From the NCBI RefSeq assembly GCF_020360975.1, contig NW_025408667.1, positions 7,564,001 through 7,628,000 of the forward strand: a stretch of DNA of 64,000 nucleotides, given 5' to 3'. Under the pieces are notes generated by a model that ran no database searches, was not told the DNA's origin, and worked only from the letters and a program-made list of their open reading frames with translations. Position 1 is the first letter of the stretch. Every line of letters starts with the position of its first letter. Shown one piece after another: positions 1-10,256 of the stretch. Both the position numbers and the translations under genes were made by a program. The stretch is from Hirsutella rhossiliensis. Its lineage: Eukaryota; Ascomycota; Sordariomycetes; Hypocreales; Ophiocordycipitaceae.

Positions 1-829
1 TATTTCGGCACCAAAGCGCTTGCCTTGGTGCGCAGGGAAGAGGTTCCAATTCGCCACCCGGATCGTTTGCGCACAGCAGAACGCCCCATGAGCGGCACTT
101 GACGTTGGACAAGGCCACCTTCTGATAAGAAAAGAGACAACGGGCATTCGGACGCACAGACGAGAGACTCGTATCTCCACGTATCTCAGTAGACGAGCGG
201 GCTTGTTTTTGGCGGCGCCAAAATGGAGGCCAAGTGTTTGGATGAGGGTACAACTCATCCTCAACTCGTGGAAGACGCTACACGGACGTCACCCACGGCC
301 TATGGATAGATATCCAAATGTCCTGGAACTTCGAGCCGCATTGTATCGTTGTACATATTTGGCAATGGCGGTTCCAAAGACTCCAATCAATGGCTTTGGA
401 TCAAGCGGCCCGTGGCGCCCCTTTTTGCCCTAGATCATGTCCGATTGGATGGGCGCTCGCATTGGCTTTCGGTGTCGAGCAACGACACATGCGTCTCGAT
501 GCTCGGCCAACTGGACGTCCTCCTGCAGTGCTACGGGCAAACTGGCTTGTATGGAAAGCCACGTTCACGGCATAAGCCACCATAGAGGCCAAGCTTGATG
601 GAAACCGTATCGACAAAGTGCATGGCTCGAACACCATTCGTCGACTCAAGCGTCTTGGCGTGTATAAGACGTGCAAGCCCAACCCGCCCACCAAGGTTCA
701 TCCCTCCGCTCAGAAAGGCCATAAAAAAGGACTTTTCTGAAAGACTTGAGCAAAGCACGTCTCGCGAGCTTGAACCCTCCCGAAGTTCAGGTCTACTCTT
801 TACAAGAATTTTTTTACCTCGCCTCCAAC
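1..829. other. Intergenic/upstream region
   Basis: No coding region is recognised. Short open frames on both strands overlap each other and show no known domain. The right end is the promoter and leader side of the candidate secreted-protein gene starting at 830. Confidence 0.4.
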
Positions 830-1750
830 ATGAAGGCTCTTCCTGTCTTGTTGTCAGCCGCTCTCCCAACGCTGGCTTTTGTAAGACGTCTTTTTGGCTT
901 CGCCAACGTCAGGCGAGAGAGAGACTGACTGGTGTTAATCAACGGACAGGACGTTGCCGCGGCGATTCGCAAAGCTTCTCCCAAGGTTGGCCCTTTGTCC
1001 ACCCAGACGTCGCCTGCGACACCGACTGATTGCATGTTAATGTGCTCAGGTCTTGCACGGAGACGCTGTTCAGCTTAGCAGCAACGGCTATGGGACCGGT
1101 CTTGTGCAAGAGCTTGTTTGGCACGGCGAGGTCAAGGCCGGCGAGCCCAACATGACATTGGCGGGAACTGTCCAGGAGATCTACGACAAGATCTCCATCA
1201 TGAACCCGGACTTTTCCCACGATGGACTGTTCGACCAGTCTGAGCTCAAGAAGCGCGATACGAACGTGAGAAACTGTCAAGCCGTCGAGGTCACAAGCCG
1301 TGGTTTTGAGCCGAGACTAATCTCTGGATAGATTAAAGAGGTTGACTGCGATGCAGGAAGCCTCGTGTTTCGCAAGTACATCCACTCCGGGATGCATCGT
1401 GCGTTGAGCCTCAGACCCTTGATACTCTTCTGCTATTCCTGCTTTACAAAGCACGATTCTGACTATGCAAAGACTTGATGCGGGTTGGCAAAGGCAAACA
1501 GGTCTGCATTGCGCCAGGCGGTCGGCCAGGGGCAGGGGGCTGCGCTCGGGTCAGCTGCGAATGGGGAGCCGCCATCTTTCTCTGCAACGAGAACGAAAAC
1601 TCGATACACATCCCGTGTAGACGTGTCGCCATCATCGCCGCGCGAATCGACAATGATTGCCAGGAGGTCAGCCAACCTCGACCTCATCTGTGCTTTGCCT
1701 CTCCAACACGGCAGGGACTCGCCGCGGCTGACTTGTGGAACACAGAATGA
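830..1750 (+). CDS. Candidate small secreted Cys-rich protein (3' end uncertain, possibly a pseudogene)
   Basis: I assemble five exons from splice motifs: 830-880, 950-985, 1050-1265, 1332-1398 and 1494-1750. The introns have GT/AG ends and branch-like CTGAC or GTTAAT motifs, and all join in phase. The first exon encodes a hydrophobic signal peptide (MKALPVLLSAALPTLAF). The last exon holds CARVSCEWGAAIFLCNEN, which resembles a recurrent block in small secreted fungal proteins (GRVSC....I..CN.N). A KR dipeptide precedes the Cys-rich half and could be a Kex2 site. The function is unknown; an apoplastic or extracellular role is inference. The frame stops right after DLWNTE, where relatives would be expected to continue to a final cysteine. 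The end may therefore be truncated, or an unrecognised intron may be present. Exon 2 is only 36 nt, which lowers confidence. Confidence 0.45.
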
Positions 1751-3023
1751 TCGCATCGGCCGACCAATCTGGGTGCGTGGCGAGGTGAGTGCAACAGCGC
1801 GGCCACCCATGGTGACGCTTCTGGATGCCTTTGATGCTAAGCAGACTTATTTGTACTTGTAGGCTACCACGTCGGACAATTGGAGCGTCAGAATCACTAG
1901 GTCGAGGTGCTGAGCCGTTGCTGCACTTGGCCATTCTCTTGCAAGACAAGAATGGCTAGCAGCACTGGGCAGCGTATCCTTTGTCGATGCGTGCTCACGG
2001 CAACCATGGTCCGTCCCGACAAGTTTTAGCACGAGACACGACGATGAGATTTTTGGGTTGGTATCTCTTGTCAGGAGTACGTTCGAACGATCGCTTTCCC
2101 GACGAGAAGAGGCGGTGCGGTGGCAGCATACATTTCTACCTTCTTTTGCCACGTACAAGCAAGACACTGGCCAAGTTATGAAAAATCCTTGCGCTTTGGC
2201 TGTAATGCAATTCGTAAAGTATCGCCTGGCCCGTGCTATCTGGTGAATAGCGTGTCTGGTGCCTCACGTCGTGCCCGATCTAAGGCGCGACGAACACTGT
2301 GTTGTTGGTGTCTAAGGTAGGTAGGTAGGTAATTAGGTGTTGGTCAAGAGTTGGGACTGGAGTCGCTTCAATGTCGACTCCATCGTCACGTGCTGCCAGG
2401 TTCCGTTGCAGTGCGGAGCGCTCAAGGTACCAGTCCGAGTTGCGACATCTCGGGGCCCTGATACCGAAACAGCTGCATGGCGAGTCATGCGCTAACCCAC
2501 GGTACTTGCCCTCTGCCGGATCGTCGGTTTTTCCCTGCAAAGCAGGTACGTACCTGCCAGTACGCCAAGCTGCGTCATGGCTCTTTTCGGCCTTTCTCGA
2601 ACTGCGAGGCGAAACGCAAGCCCAGACCCCCAAGGCCAAGGTTCAGTTCCCACAGCCACGCCGCACAGCATCACTTGGCAGCCCGTCCGTCGTCCTCTTT
2701 TGTCGACGGTTGCTGCTGCTTCCCGCAAGCCCCATCATCTCTTCCCTCTCTGTCTCTCCCCCATCGCGCCGGCGGAGCCGCGTACGACTGGATCCATCGT
2801 CGCACACCAGCGCTGTCCTCGGCGTTATAGCACGAGACGGACTGTCGAGAGCATCTTTCTGTATCATACAATTTGGCTTCTTTCTTCATCGCCTCATGAA
2901 TACAATCACCCTTCGTCAGCATTGTTGGCTTTGTTCACCGACGACGGCACTTCTCCTTCGCCTTTGAAACATCCCCCGCCGACTTGTTGCCTTACGGTGA
3001 GACAATCTCGGCCTGGCCTCGAC
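1751..3023. other. Intergenic region with TAGG-type simple repeat
   Basis: No gene is recognised. It contains a GTAGGTAGGTAGGTAATTA simple run at about 2317-2336. A pyrimidine-rich stretch before 3024 is probably the 5' leader of the PPPDE gene. Confidence 0.4.
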
Positions 3024-3836
3024 ATGCCCGCCCGCGACAACCCGGAGCCGCCTGCCAGCAGGCACAGGTCGACGCTGTCTCTGCAAAAGACGGAAATCAC
3101 CATACACGTCTACGACCTTCTTCCGGTGAGCGCGCTTTGCCCCGGGACTAACAAGAGTCAGATCACCACGTTGCTCACGCTCTCCTACGTCCAGCCCGGT
3201 CGCATATCCTCCGTCCTGTGGACGTTTGGCGCTTCGCTGCTCCACTCGGGCGTCGTCATCAACGGCCGCGAATACGCCTACGGCGGCCACGACAAGCGCC
3301 GAGTGACGGGCGTCTACTGGACCAAGCCCAAGACGGAGCCCCCCGGCGGCACCTTTCGATGCGAGATCCTCCACGGCTTCACCCTCGCCACCCACGAGGA
3401 AATCGACGCCACCCTCCGCGCCGCCTCGGACGACTTCCTCGGCACCTCGTACAACCTCCTGACCAAAAACTGCAACCACTTCACCTCGTACCTCTGTCAG
3501 AAGCTCACGGGCACCCCGGGACCCGGCTGGCTCAACCGGGCGGCCAGCATCGGCGTCGCGCTTCCCTGCGTGGTGCCCCGCGACTGGATAGAGCCCCCGG
3601 AATACGACACGGCCGACGGCGAGCTTCTCGACGAAGTCGACGATCCCACGCACGAGCAGTCCCGCATGCTGCGCCAGTCCCGACCACACTTGCTGGCCCA
3701 GGGCGCGTCCGGCGAGGATACAGAATGGGACAGCGACGAGGAGAGACGGAAGGGGGACAGTGGCAAGGGAAAGGGCGCTGCGGTAGACACCGACGGCCGA
3801 CATCTTCCCGCAGCGGAGAGGGCTCCGAGACGGTAG
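3024..3836 (+). CDS. PPPDE/DeSI-type cysteine peptidase (deubiquitinase or deSUMOylase-like)
   Basis: Exons are 3024-3125 and 3195-3836, giving 247 residues. The 69-nt intron (GTGAGC...CAG, branch ACTAAC) has a multiple of three bases and no stop, so an unspliced reading stays open. Splicing restores the family pattern VYDLLPPGRISSVLW. The PPPDE fold covers roughly residues 25-150. The expected catalytic pair is His51 (LLHSGVV) and Cys127 (KNCNHF). Family members are small thiol isopeptidases that remove ubiquitin or SUMO in cytoplasm and nucleus. The C-terminal ~90 residues are acidic/basic low complexity. I chose the ATG at 3024 because it is the first one that opens directly into the domain; an upstream in-frame ATG at 2577 would add about 150 unrelated residues from what looks like leader sequence. 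The gene is convergent with MRPS11. Confidence 0.88.
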   Translation: MPARDNPEPPASRHRSTLSLQKTEITIHVYDLLPVSALCPGTNKSQITTLLTLSYVQPGRISSVLWTFGASLLHSGVVINGREYAYGGHDKRRVTGVYWTKPKTEPPGGTFRCEILHGFTLATHEEIDATLRAASDDFLGTSYNLLTKNCNHFTSYLCQKLTGTPGPGWLNRAASIGVALPCVVPRDWIEPPEYDTADGELLDEVDDPTHEQSRMLRQSRPHLLAQGASGEDTEWDSDEERRKGDSGKGKGAAVDTDGRHLPAAERAPRR

Positions 3837-4149
3837 CGCCAGCAGGCCGCTCGGCATCCTCAAGTCTGTGCGTTCTTTTCATGCGACGCTTAACTGCTAG
3901 ATACCGTGCGAGGCGTTCTGGAGTTGTCTTGGTTACTGGGTGGGAGTTTCGTTCGCGATACCATTGATTCTGATGTTTTTCTGACTTTGGACCGGGCAAG
4001 CCGTCTTTGTCGCTCTGCGGCACATGGGAAGCTCTCGGGTTCCTCCTGTGTGCGTGGCATAGGTCATACAAAATATGGTACAAAAATTCGCTCTCCCTTT
4101 TTCCCCTCCTCACTCCGCATGCGCCGGCCCGTTGAAAGTTCTTGACCAT
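3837..4149. other. Convergent 3' region between the PPPDE gene and MRPS11
   Basis: These 313 bp lie between the 3' ends of two facing genes and should hold both 3' UTRs. No other feature is seen. Confidence 0.6.
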
Positions 4150-4887
4150 CTACAGACGCCTGGGTTTCTCGCTCCTCGTTCCGGCAAACTTGACGCGCGT
4201 CGAGTCGGCCACCCGGATAATCTTGTCGCGAAAGAACTTGCCCTCGGGGCTCATGAGGACCTTAATGGCGGCCTCCCTGCCGGGCCCGAAGCCTCGCATC
4301 ACCAGCTCGAGGCGGTCGAAGCGGACGCCCGTGTAGACGAGGCGCTCCAGCACGTACTTTGTCAGCGAGTAGGCCGAGTCAAAGGTGCCGCGGCGGGACT
4401 TGCGGTAGCCGAGGTTGCCGCACGACAGGGACATGATGGGCTCGCGGTTGGGCCTGGTGAAGGTGATGTGGGTGTTGTGCCGGTGCGAGAAGACGTGCAG
4501 GTGATGGGGCTCGAGGTCGGCCGCCGCCCGGGGCATGGTGAGCTTGGCCGGGTCGCCCGAGAGCGGGCTCGTGTCGATGGTGGCCGTCTTGCCGAGGGCC
4601 TTCATGACGAGGCGCTGCGAGATGTCGTCGGTCGGGTTCTGCGGCTGCGCAGCCTGGCCGGTCGCCAGGGAGCCGCCGAAGAAGTCCCTCAGCGGCTTTT
4701 CCGCTGGCGGCGTGCGCAGGGGCGGCTCCGGGGAGGTCTCGTCTTGCCGTCGCGGCCTCGTCGTGGACAGGAGCCGCGTCGTCGTCGTCGTCGTCGTCGT
4801 CGTCTGCAAGGGCCGCCCGAGTGCCGCGACTCGAGGGGCTCCAAGGGACGGTAGTGCCGCGAGGCAGCGCGTCAGTGGGCGGCTCAT
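4150..4887 (-). CDS. MRPS11: Mitochondrial small-subunit ribosomal protein uS11m
   Basis: A single exon of 245 residues. The start at 4887 is chosen because it begins a typical mitochondrial targeting peptide rich in Arg, Ser, Thr and Leu (MSRPLTRCLAALPSLGAPRV). An in-frame ATG 33 codons upstream lacks that character. The presequence contains a run of nine threonines encoded by a CGT/ACG microsatellite. The S11 domain is residues ~120-245, with THITFTRPNREPIMSLSCGNLGYR and the basic C-terminus expected for the rRNA-binding platform protein. It acts in the mitochondrial ribosome. The gene is divergent from TIM44, with 336 bp between the two start codons, which suggests a shared promoter for two mitochondrial biogenesis genes. 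Confidence 0.92.
   Translation of the reverse strand: MSRPLTRCLAALPSLGAPRVAALGRPLQTTTTTTTTTRLLSTTRPRRQDETSPEPPLRTPPAEKPLRDFFGGSLATGQAAQPQNPTDDISQRLVMKALGKTATIDTSPLSGDPAKLTMPRAAADLEPHHLHVFSHRHNTHITFTRPNREPIMSLSCGNLGYRKSRRGTFDSAYSLTKYVLERLVYTGVRFDRLELVMRGFGPGREAAIKVLMSPEGKFFRDKIIRVADSTRVKFAGTRSEKPRRL
4778..4804. repeat. Trinucleotide microsatellite (GTC)9 inside MRPS11
   Basis: Nine GTC units on the plus strand encode nine consecutive Thr codons in the predicted cleaved presequence of MRPS11, where length variation should be tolerated. Confidence 0.9.
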
Positions 4888-5223
4888 CTCAATGGCATGG
4901 CCGTCGCGGCCGTTGTGACGTGCTTTGCGGGTTGCGTTGTGGTGCCCGATGGTTTTATTTTTGACTTGAATAAAAGCAGGGATCAATTGCTCGGCCCAGT
5001 TAAAGCTGTAGGCTATTCACTGCAGAGCGCCATCTAAGCTGCCGTATTCTGCCGTGGTTTCGCCGCCTCTCCGCCTGCCCTTCCTTTCTCTGCCGTGGCT
5101 GAAAAAAAGACGGCAACAAAATTTCCTCCCGCAGCCGCCGCCCCCGAGCTTCGCCTGCACCCTCTCGCCCCGTCCACCGACCCTTTCGAGTCCCCGTGGA
5201 CCGCCTCTCTCCTCGGCGCCAGC
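4888..5223. promoter_or_regulatory. Bidirectional promoter between MRPS11 and TIM44
   Basis: These 336 bp separate the start codons of two divergent mitochondrial-biogenesis genes. The right half is C/T-rich, typical of a fungal 5' leader. No defined factor site is claimed. Confidence 0.55.
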
Positions 5224-6924
5224 ATGCCATCCTTTTTCCGAAGCGCGGCCAGCACGGAAAGTGCCCTCTCGAGGCTATCTCCTCACCTCAACTACTCCTA
5301 CGGCAGATCTCCCGCCTACCGCAGGTTAGCCTCGCACCTCGCGCGGCCCCCGGGTCGGCATGGTGGCTCCTTACTACAGCAGCACGGCGCGGTGATGGGC
5401 GCCATCTATACCCCTCTGCGATACCGGCTTTCGCCTGCCGAGCTGCGGCTGCTGCGCGCCTCGGCCGCGCAGTCGCGGCAGTTCCACATGAGCGACATGA
5501 GACGCAAAGAGGATAAACCGAAACCAGCAGCAGACGCCGAAGCAAAGCCCGCTGAAGACACCTCAGAGCAGCAGGCAAAGGCGGACGGGCCGGACGCCGA
5601 GTCTAAAGGCGAGAGCGCCAAGGACACCAAGGAGGGCGAGGATGGCGACAAGTCAAAAGACCAGGGGGGAGAGGGCAAGGAGAAGAAGGAGGACATGCCC
5701 CCTCCCCCCCCACACGGCGACAAGACGCCCTGGCAGGTGTTTATGGAGACGATGGACACTGAGTTCCAAAAGTCCAAGGAATGGAACGAGTCGACCAAGC
5801 AGATTGGGGCCGCCGCCCACCAGTTCACCGAGAGCGAGTCGGTGCGCAAAGCCCGCGAGGCGTATGAGCGATCGACGGGCGCCGTCTCGTCGACGGCATC
5901 CAAGGCCGTCAAGTCGACGGCCGGGGCCATTGGCAAGGGAGCGGCGTGGACGTGGGAGACGCCCGTGATGAAGGGCGTGCGCAAGGCCGCCAACGTGACG
6001 GGAGAGGCCATGGACAAGGCCACCAAGCCGATCCGCGACACCGAGGCCTACAAGAACGTCAAGAACGTCATCGACGACGGCAGCTCGTCGCGGTACGGCG
6101 GGTGGGTCGAGAAGGAGGAGCGGAGGAAGAAGAGGGCGCTGATGGAGGCGGAGCGAGCCAAGGACGACCAAGTCATGGAGGAAGATCCCAAGTGAGTTCA
6201 TGTCTCCCCCGGGCACGAATACGCAGTTCGGAGACTGACGCGCACCAGTGCCGGCACCAACCTGACGCTCCACAAGGACGCGGCGTGGAAAGAGGCATGG
6301 CGGGACTTTCGGGACACCAACACGCTTGTGCAGGGCATCTTCAGCATGAAGGGCAAGTACGCCGAGTCGGAGAACCCGCTCATCTCGACGGCGCGCAGCA
6401 TCACGGACCGCATCGGGGGCTTCTTTGCCGAGAACGAGACGGCGACGGTGACCAAGAAGTTTCGCTCCATGGACCCCAACTTCCAGGTGGAACCGTTCCT
6501 GCAGGAGCTGCGGGAGTACATGCTGCCCGAGGTGCTGGACGCGTACGTCAAGGGAGACACGGAGACGCTCAAGCTGTGGCTGTCGGCGGCGCAGTACTCG
6601 GTGTACGAGGCGCTGACCAAGCAGTACCTGCAGGCGGGGATGAAGTCGGACGGGCGGATCCTGGACATCCGGAACGTGGACATTCTGCGGGCGCGGATGC
6701 TGGAGCCGGGCGAGGTGCCCGTCTTCATCATCACATGCCGAACGCAGGAGGTGCACGTGTACCGCAACGCAAAGACCAACGAGCTGGCGGCGGGCATGGA
6801 GGACAAGGTGCAGCTGGTGACGTACGCGATTGGCATCACGCGGGTGCCCGAGGACGTCAACAACCCGGAGACGAGAGGGTGGCGCCTGATCGAGATGCAG
6901 AAGAGTGGGCGGGACTGGTACTGA
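5224..6924 (+). CDS. TIM44: Mitochondrial import inner membrane translocase subunit Tim44
   Basis: Exons are 5224-6191 and 6249-6924 (57-nt intron, GTGAGT...CAG, branch CTGAC), giving 547 residues. The product tethers mtHsp70 to the TIM23 channel on the matrix face of the inner membrane. Residues 1-~95 form a basic presequence region. A highly charged Lys/Glu/Asp linker follows at ~95-165. The conserved amphipathic helical section (TPWQVFMETMDTEFQKSKEW) comes next, then the C-terminal Tim44 domain (~380-547) with RILDIRNVDILRARML and VFIITCRTQEVHVYRN. I use the ATG at 5224 rather than the in-frame ATG at 5095 because 5095-5223 reads as pyrimidine-rich leader. The intron falls just before the second conserved block. 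Identification is secure; the start is the weaker point. Confidence 0.93.
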
Positions 6925-7373
6925 GGGAGCGATGCATCTTGCGCGGAGCTTGGCGTGTCTGTGTCTTTGTGGGTGTGAATTACCTGTACAGTACTTGCTG
7001 CTCTGCCCTCTTTGCTTGGACGTGGCGGACTTGGGGGGTGAAACGAACTGATGCCACGAGCAAGACACCACGCCGCTCTGCTGGACAAGACGTCTGTGTG
7101 TACGATATTGGGGAAAGGGATGGGCGCCGGGGTAAAAGATAATAGACGTCGGCCGGCCACCATGATGGCGAGAAAGGGGCTGCCTGCAATGGACTTGTTG
7201 ACGAGGGGCTCTGGATGCTGGCGTATATATGCTTGCAGGCCCCATTTATATCGTCACTCGGTCATTGAATCAACGACATTTTTTAAAAAAAAAATAGAAA
7301 ATAAAACCCTCCAGAAAGACGAATGCATTCTACCTGGGTAGGTGACGCCCACCGTCGAATCCGAGATGGAGGC
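6925..7373. other. TIM44 3' region and spacer before tRNA gene
   Basis: Holds the TIM44 3' UTR. An A-rich stretch (TTTTTTAAAAAAAAAATAG) lies near 7280-7298. No coding region is seen. Confidence 0.5.
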
Positions 7374-7378
7374 AAAAA
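7374..7378 (-). terminator. RNA polymerase III terminator of tRNA-Ala
   Basis: Five T residues on the minus strand begin one base after the discriminator position of the tRNA gene, the standard pol III stop. Confidence 0.8.
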
Positions 7379-7379
7379 T

Positions 7380-7458
7380 GGAGAAACGGGGATTTGAACC
7401 CCGGACCTTCTACAGAGAGTGTGCAAAGCAGATGTGATAACCCCTACACCATTTCCCC
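7380..7458 (-). tRNA. tRNA-Ala (anticodon TGC) with a 7-nt intron
   Basis: The minus strand folds as a complete tRNA: acceptor GGGGAAA/TTTCTCC, D-arm GTGTAGGGGTTATCAC, anticodon stem TCTGC/GTAGA, T-arm CGGGG-TTCAAAT-CCCCG and discriminator A. The third acceptor pair is G:U, the G3:U70 identity element of tRNA-Ala, which agrees with anticodon TGC at 7423-7425. The anticodon loop has 14 nt rather than 7. Seven extra bases (7415-7421) fit an intron at the canonical 37/38 position. A Cys (GCA) reading would need a mismatched anticodon stem and is less likely. Confidence 0.85.
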
Positions 7459-9128
7459 CTGCACAAAATTGTTCCATCATAATGGGATATATGTAGGGTT
7501 AGCGTCGGGGGCTTGTTGCCCTCGCTCGTGGCGTTTCCCTGCTCGTGGCGTTTCCCTGCTCGTTGCTTACCGTGGTTGATGGACGTTGACGGACTTTGTG
7601 CGTACCAGGGGAGAGGGCCGAGCTTGGTCTTGAAAGAGTTGTTTGGTTGTCGGAGGGCTTGTGGGGTTGAACGACACCCGAGAACGGCAGGCTTCATATG
7701 TGTGTCCTCACCATGTCCCGGCGCCGGAGCCTGTTCTGGCAACCAGTGCGCCGGCCCAGGCAAGCAGCATGTCCAGGCCGCTGTCTTGAAGCAAGGGTGG
7801 CGGAGAGTAACATCGATTCGGCCCGTCGCAGGTCAGCTTCTAACCACGCCACCTTATGCCGGTGCTTCTCGCCCGGATTCAGGTACGCGAGGCTTATTGG
7901 GAAGCCGAGGCGGACTGCCTCGACCTTGACGCCTTGGGCCTCGGTAAGACAGGCCGTGCTGACGGAGAGGATCGACAGGGGATCGGCGCAACGTCTGGCT
8001 GTTAACAGATGGCCAAGGACTGGTGTTCATGTGAATCGAAGCAAGTTTCAGTCAACAAACGCGCATTGGCTGTGGCTTGGAAAACTGCCCGGGCCATCGG
8101 AATGGAGCATCGTTTGCGAGGTCCTACCGACGACTTATAAGGCGCAGTCGTTGCTTCAAAGGAGCCCCTCAGCCCTATATGCATGCATGGCGTCTCCACG
8201 GCCGGGCGAATGGGGCGACGGCATAGTAGGAAGTTGGGAATATGCACAAGAGAGGTATGTAGAAGCTAGTAAATGCATATACCAGTCAAGAAAGGAGTGT
8301 CGGGGGTCTCCGGGCCTTGTACGGTGAACAAAGCAAGTTATACGGCTTTGTCTCATGTCTACTTAGACGGTTCTAGCTCAGCTCCCCGACAACATGGCCC
8401 CTTCTTGATACTGTGGCAGCTTGTCCTTGATCTTTGCCTCCTCATCTTCCAGCGCCATGTAGTCCTGCTCGTCAACAAGACCCACGAGCCCGTACAAACT
8501 CCCTCGGGTGCCCCCTGTGTTCCTGCGAGCGTTCCTCGGCCCAGCCAACCTTTCCTGGACGGTGATGAGAAGACTTACAGAAATGGCACTGGTGAGCCGG
8601 CAGACGTCGGCGTTGCTAGGCTCTATTGCAACAGCAAGCTGGCAGCCGCCAAACGAAAGGCACCGACAATCTCGAGGAATCTTCTTGACTGGATCCACCG
8701 GGCGGTTGCGTCAATCTCGCCATCCAGGCTGTGTCTCTGTCGAGGGTCCGGCCGAGCGACGGCTTTGTTGATATCGCCATGGCTGACGTGGACAGATGCT
8801 CAAGAGTGTCAAGCTCGGAGCGCAGAATGGCAGGCCTGTCAGCATGCCTACGTATGCAAGCTGTAGACAAGAAAAAGTCCCTCGCGCAATCCGCTGATGA
8901 CGCGGCACACAACCAAGGCAGCAGCGGCATCGTCGGCGTCGGTCGCTCAACACACACCGGCATGAGTCACCCGGCCGGTGTCAGCGACGACGAAGCTCGA
9001 CGCGGGGGGCATATAAGCCTGGACATGTCGGTGTCGTGTCGAAGCCACACGCAGCGAGTAAAACCGGACTCAGCCTGTATATCGTCTGATTCATCTCGCG
9101 CCCTGCCACCGCCCACATCCATCGCAGC
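7459..9128. other. Gene-poor spacer with small tandem repeat
   Basis: No gene is recognised in these 1.67 kb. Near 7527-7563 a ~17-bp unit (CGTGGCGTTTCCCTGCT) is directly repeated twice, with a partial third copy. A 209-codon plus-strand frame at 7698-8327 has no recognisable domain and mixed composition, so it is not called. The last ~130 bp are the likely promoter/leader of the GNAT gene. Confidence 0.4.
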
Positions 9129-9800
9129 ATGAACGGCACCGCACCGCAGCCGCAGACGGCGGACGGGGACTCGCTGGCGGCCCGGATGCGCAACGTGTGG
9201 CGGTCCAGCCGGCTCGAGTACCGGGCCATCGACGGCGACGACCAGGCCTTTATCCTGCGACACGTCCTCAACGACCCGGCCGTGGCCGTGCTCTCGTCGG
9301 GCGACCTGTTGAAGCCGCAGACGGCCAAGGACAGCGACGACTTCGTCAAGCGGCTGGGCACATGCACGCTGAGCGTCGCCATCTGCCTGCCCGACGCGGC
9401 CGCCGCCCCGAAGACGACGCCCGGCGGCGGCGAGATGATCGGCTTCCTCTGCCTGGCGCCCACGCGGCCCCTGGCGCAGCCGCACCACCGCTCGTGCGAC
9501 CTGGCCATCAGCCTCGCGGCGCACCGCCAGCGCCGCGGCTACGGCAGCGAGGCCATTGCGTGGGCGCTCGACTGGGCCTTCGGCCACGCCGGGCTGCACC
9601 GCGTCGGCCTGTGCACGGCCGCGTTCAACGCGCGCGCCCTGGGCGTGTACCGCGCCCTGGGCTTCGTCGACGAGGGCCGCCAGCGCCAGCGCATCCGCAG
9701 CGACGGCGCCTGGCACGACCTCGTCTTCTTGTCGGTGCTCGAGCACGAGTGGGAGGCGCGGCGGGGTGGGCGGGAGAGTGTGGTGCTGGTTGGTCGTTGA
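9129..9800 (+). CDS. GNAT-family N-acetyltransferase (RimJ/RimL-like)
   Basis: An intronless frame of 223 residues. The acetyl-CoA pyrophosphate loop is RQRRGYGSEA (R/Q-x-x-G-x-G/A), followed by ALDWAFGHAGLHRVGL and NARALGVYRALGFVDEGRQRQ, the classic motif A/B order of RimJ/RimL-type enzymes. It should transfer acetyl from acetyl-CoA to an amine of a small molecule or protein; the substrate cannot be read from sequence. The ATG at 9129 follows closely on a C-rich fungal leader. GC content in third positions is very high, giving open antisense frames that I consider shadows. Confidence 0.85.
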   Translation: MNGTAPQPQTADGDSLAARMRNVWRSSRLEYRAIDGDDQAFILRHVLNDPAVAVLSSGDLLKPQTAKDSDDFVKRLGTCTLSVAICLPDAAAAPKTTPGGGEMIGFLCLAPTRPLAQPHHRSCDLAISLAAHRQRRGYGSEAIAWALDWAFGHAGLHRVGLCTAAFNARALGVYRALGFVDEGRQRQRIRSDGAWHDLVFLSVLEHEWEARRGGRESVVLVGR

Positions 9801-10256
9801 GGAGGAAAATGACGAGATACCTCGGACGGGGTTTGCAGTTGGTATTTGTTTTATTTGCCTTGACCATGAAACCGCATGTACATACAAACAACCACAATAG
9901 ACTTGATCCATGGCCGTCCCCAGAAAGAAAGGAAGAGAAGAAAGAAAAGAATCCAACGTCAAGTTTCAACAATTCAATTCTTCGTGACCGTCGTGCTCCC
10001 CCCTAAGCCATGTAGAAAACACCCCCGAGCCGGGCGCCTACCCTACACCTCCGCGTTGCGCGTATCTCTTACCTCGGTCCCGTGAGCTGCCGAATCAGAC
10101 GACGGCTCCTCGGCGTCCAGCAGCCAGCTCCATCCTCCTCCGCCACCGCCATCACCACCATCACCACCTACAATCCCGCACACACACACACACACACACA
10201 CACGCTACGCAGTCGCCCTAATCGGGGCATCATCGCCAGCCCGCGTCTCCCCAACC
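9801..10256. other. Spacer between GNAT gene and DAP1
   Basis: GNAT 3' UTR on the left and DAP1 leader on the right. Contains the CA microsatellite listed separately. No other gene is seen. Confidence 0.5.
10179..10202. repeat. Dinucleotide microsatellite (CA)12
   Basis: A perfect CA run about 55 bp upstream of the DAP1 start codon, probably in its 5' UTR or core promoter. Confidence 0.9.

Noticed and set aside
2916..3863. 315-codon minus-strand frame opposite the PPPDE gene
   Set aside because: Shadow of the PPPDE coding sequence.
5653..7245. 530-codon minus-strand frame opposite TIM44
   Set aside because: Runs through the TIM44 intron and 3' UTR; Arg/Leu/Pro/His-rich, with no domain.
7698..8327. 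209-codon plus-strand frame in the gene-poor spacer
   Set aside because: No domain, mixed composition and no splice or start context that stands out; too weak to call.
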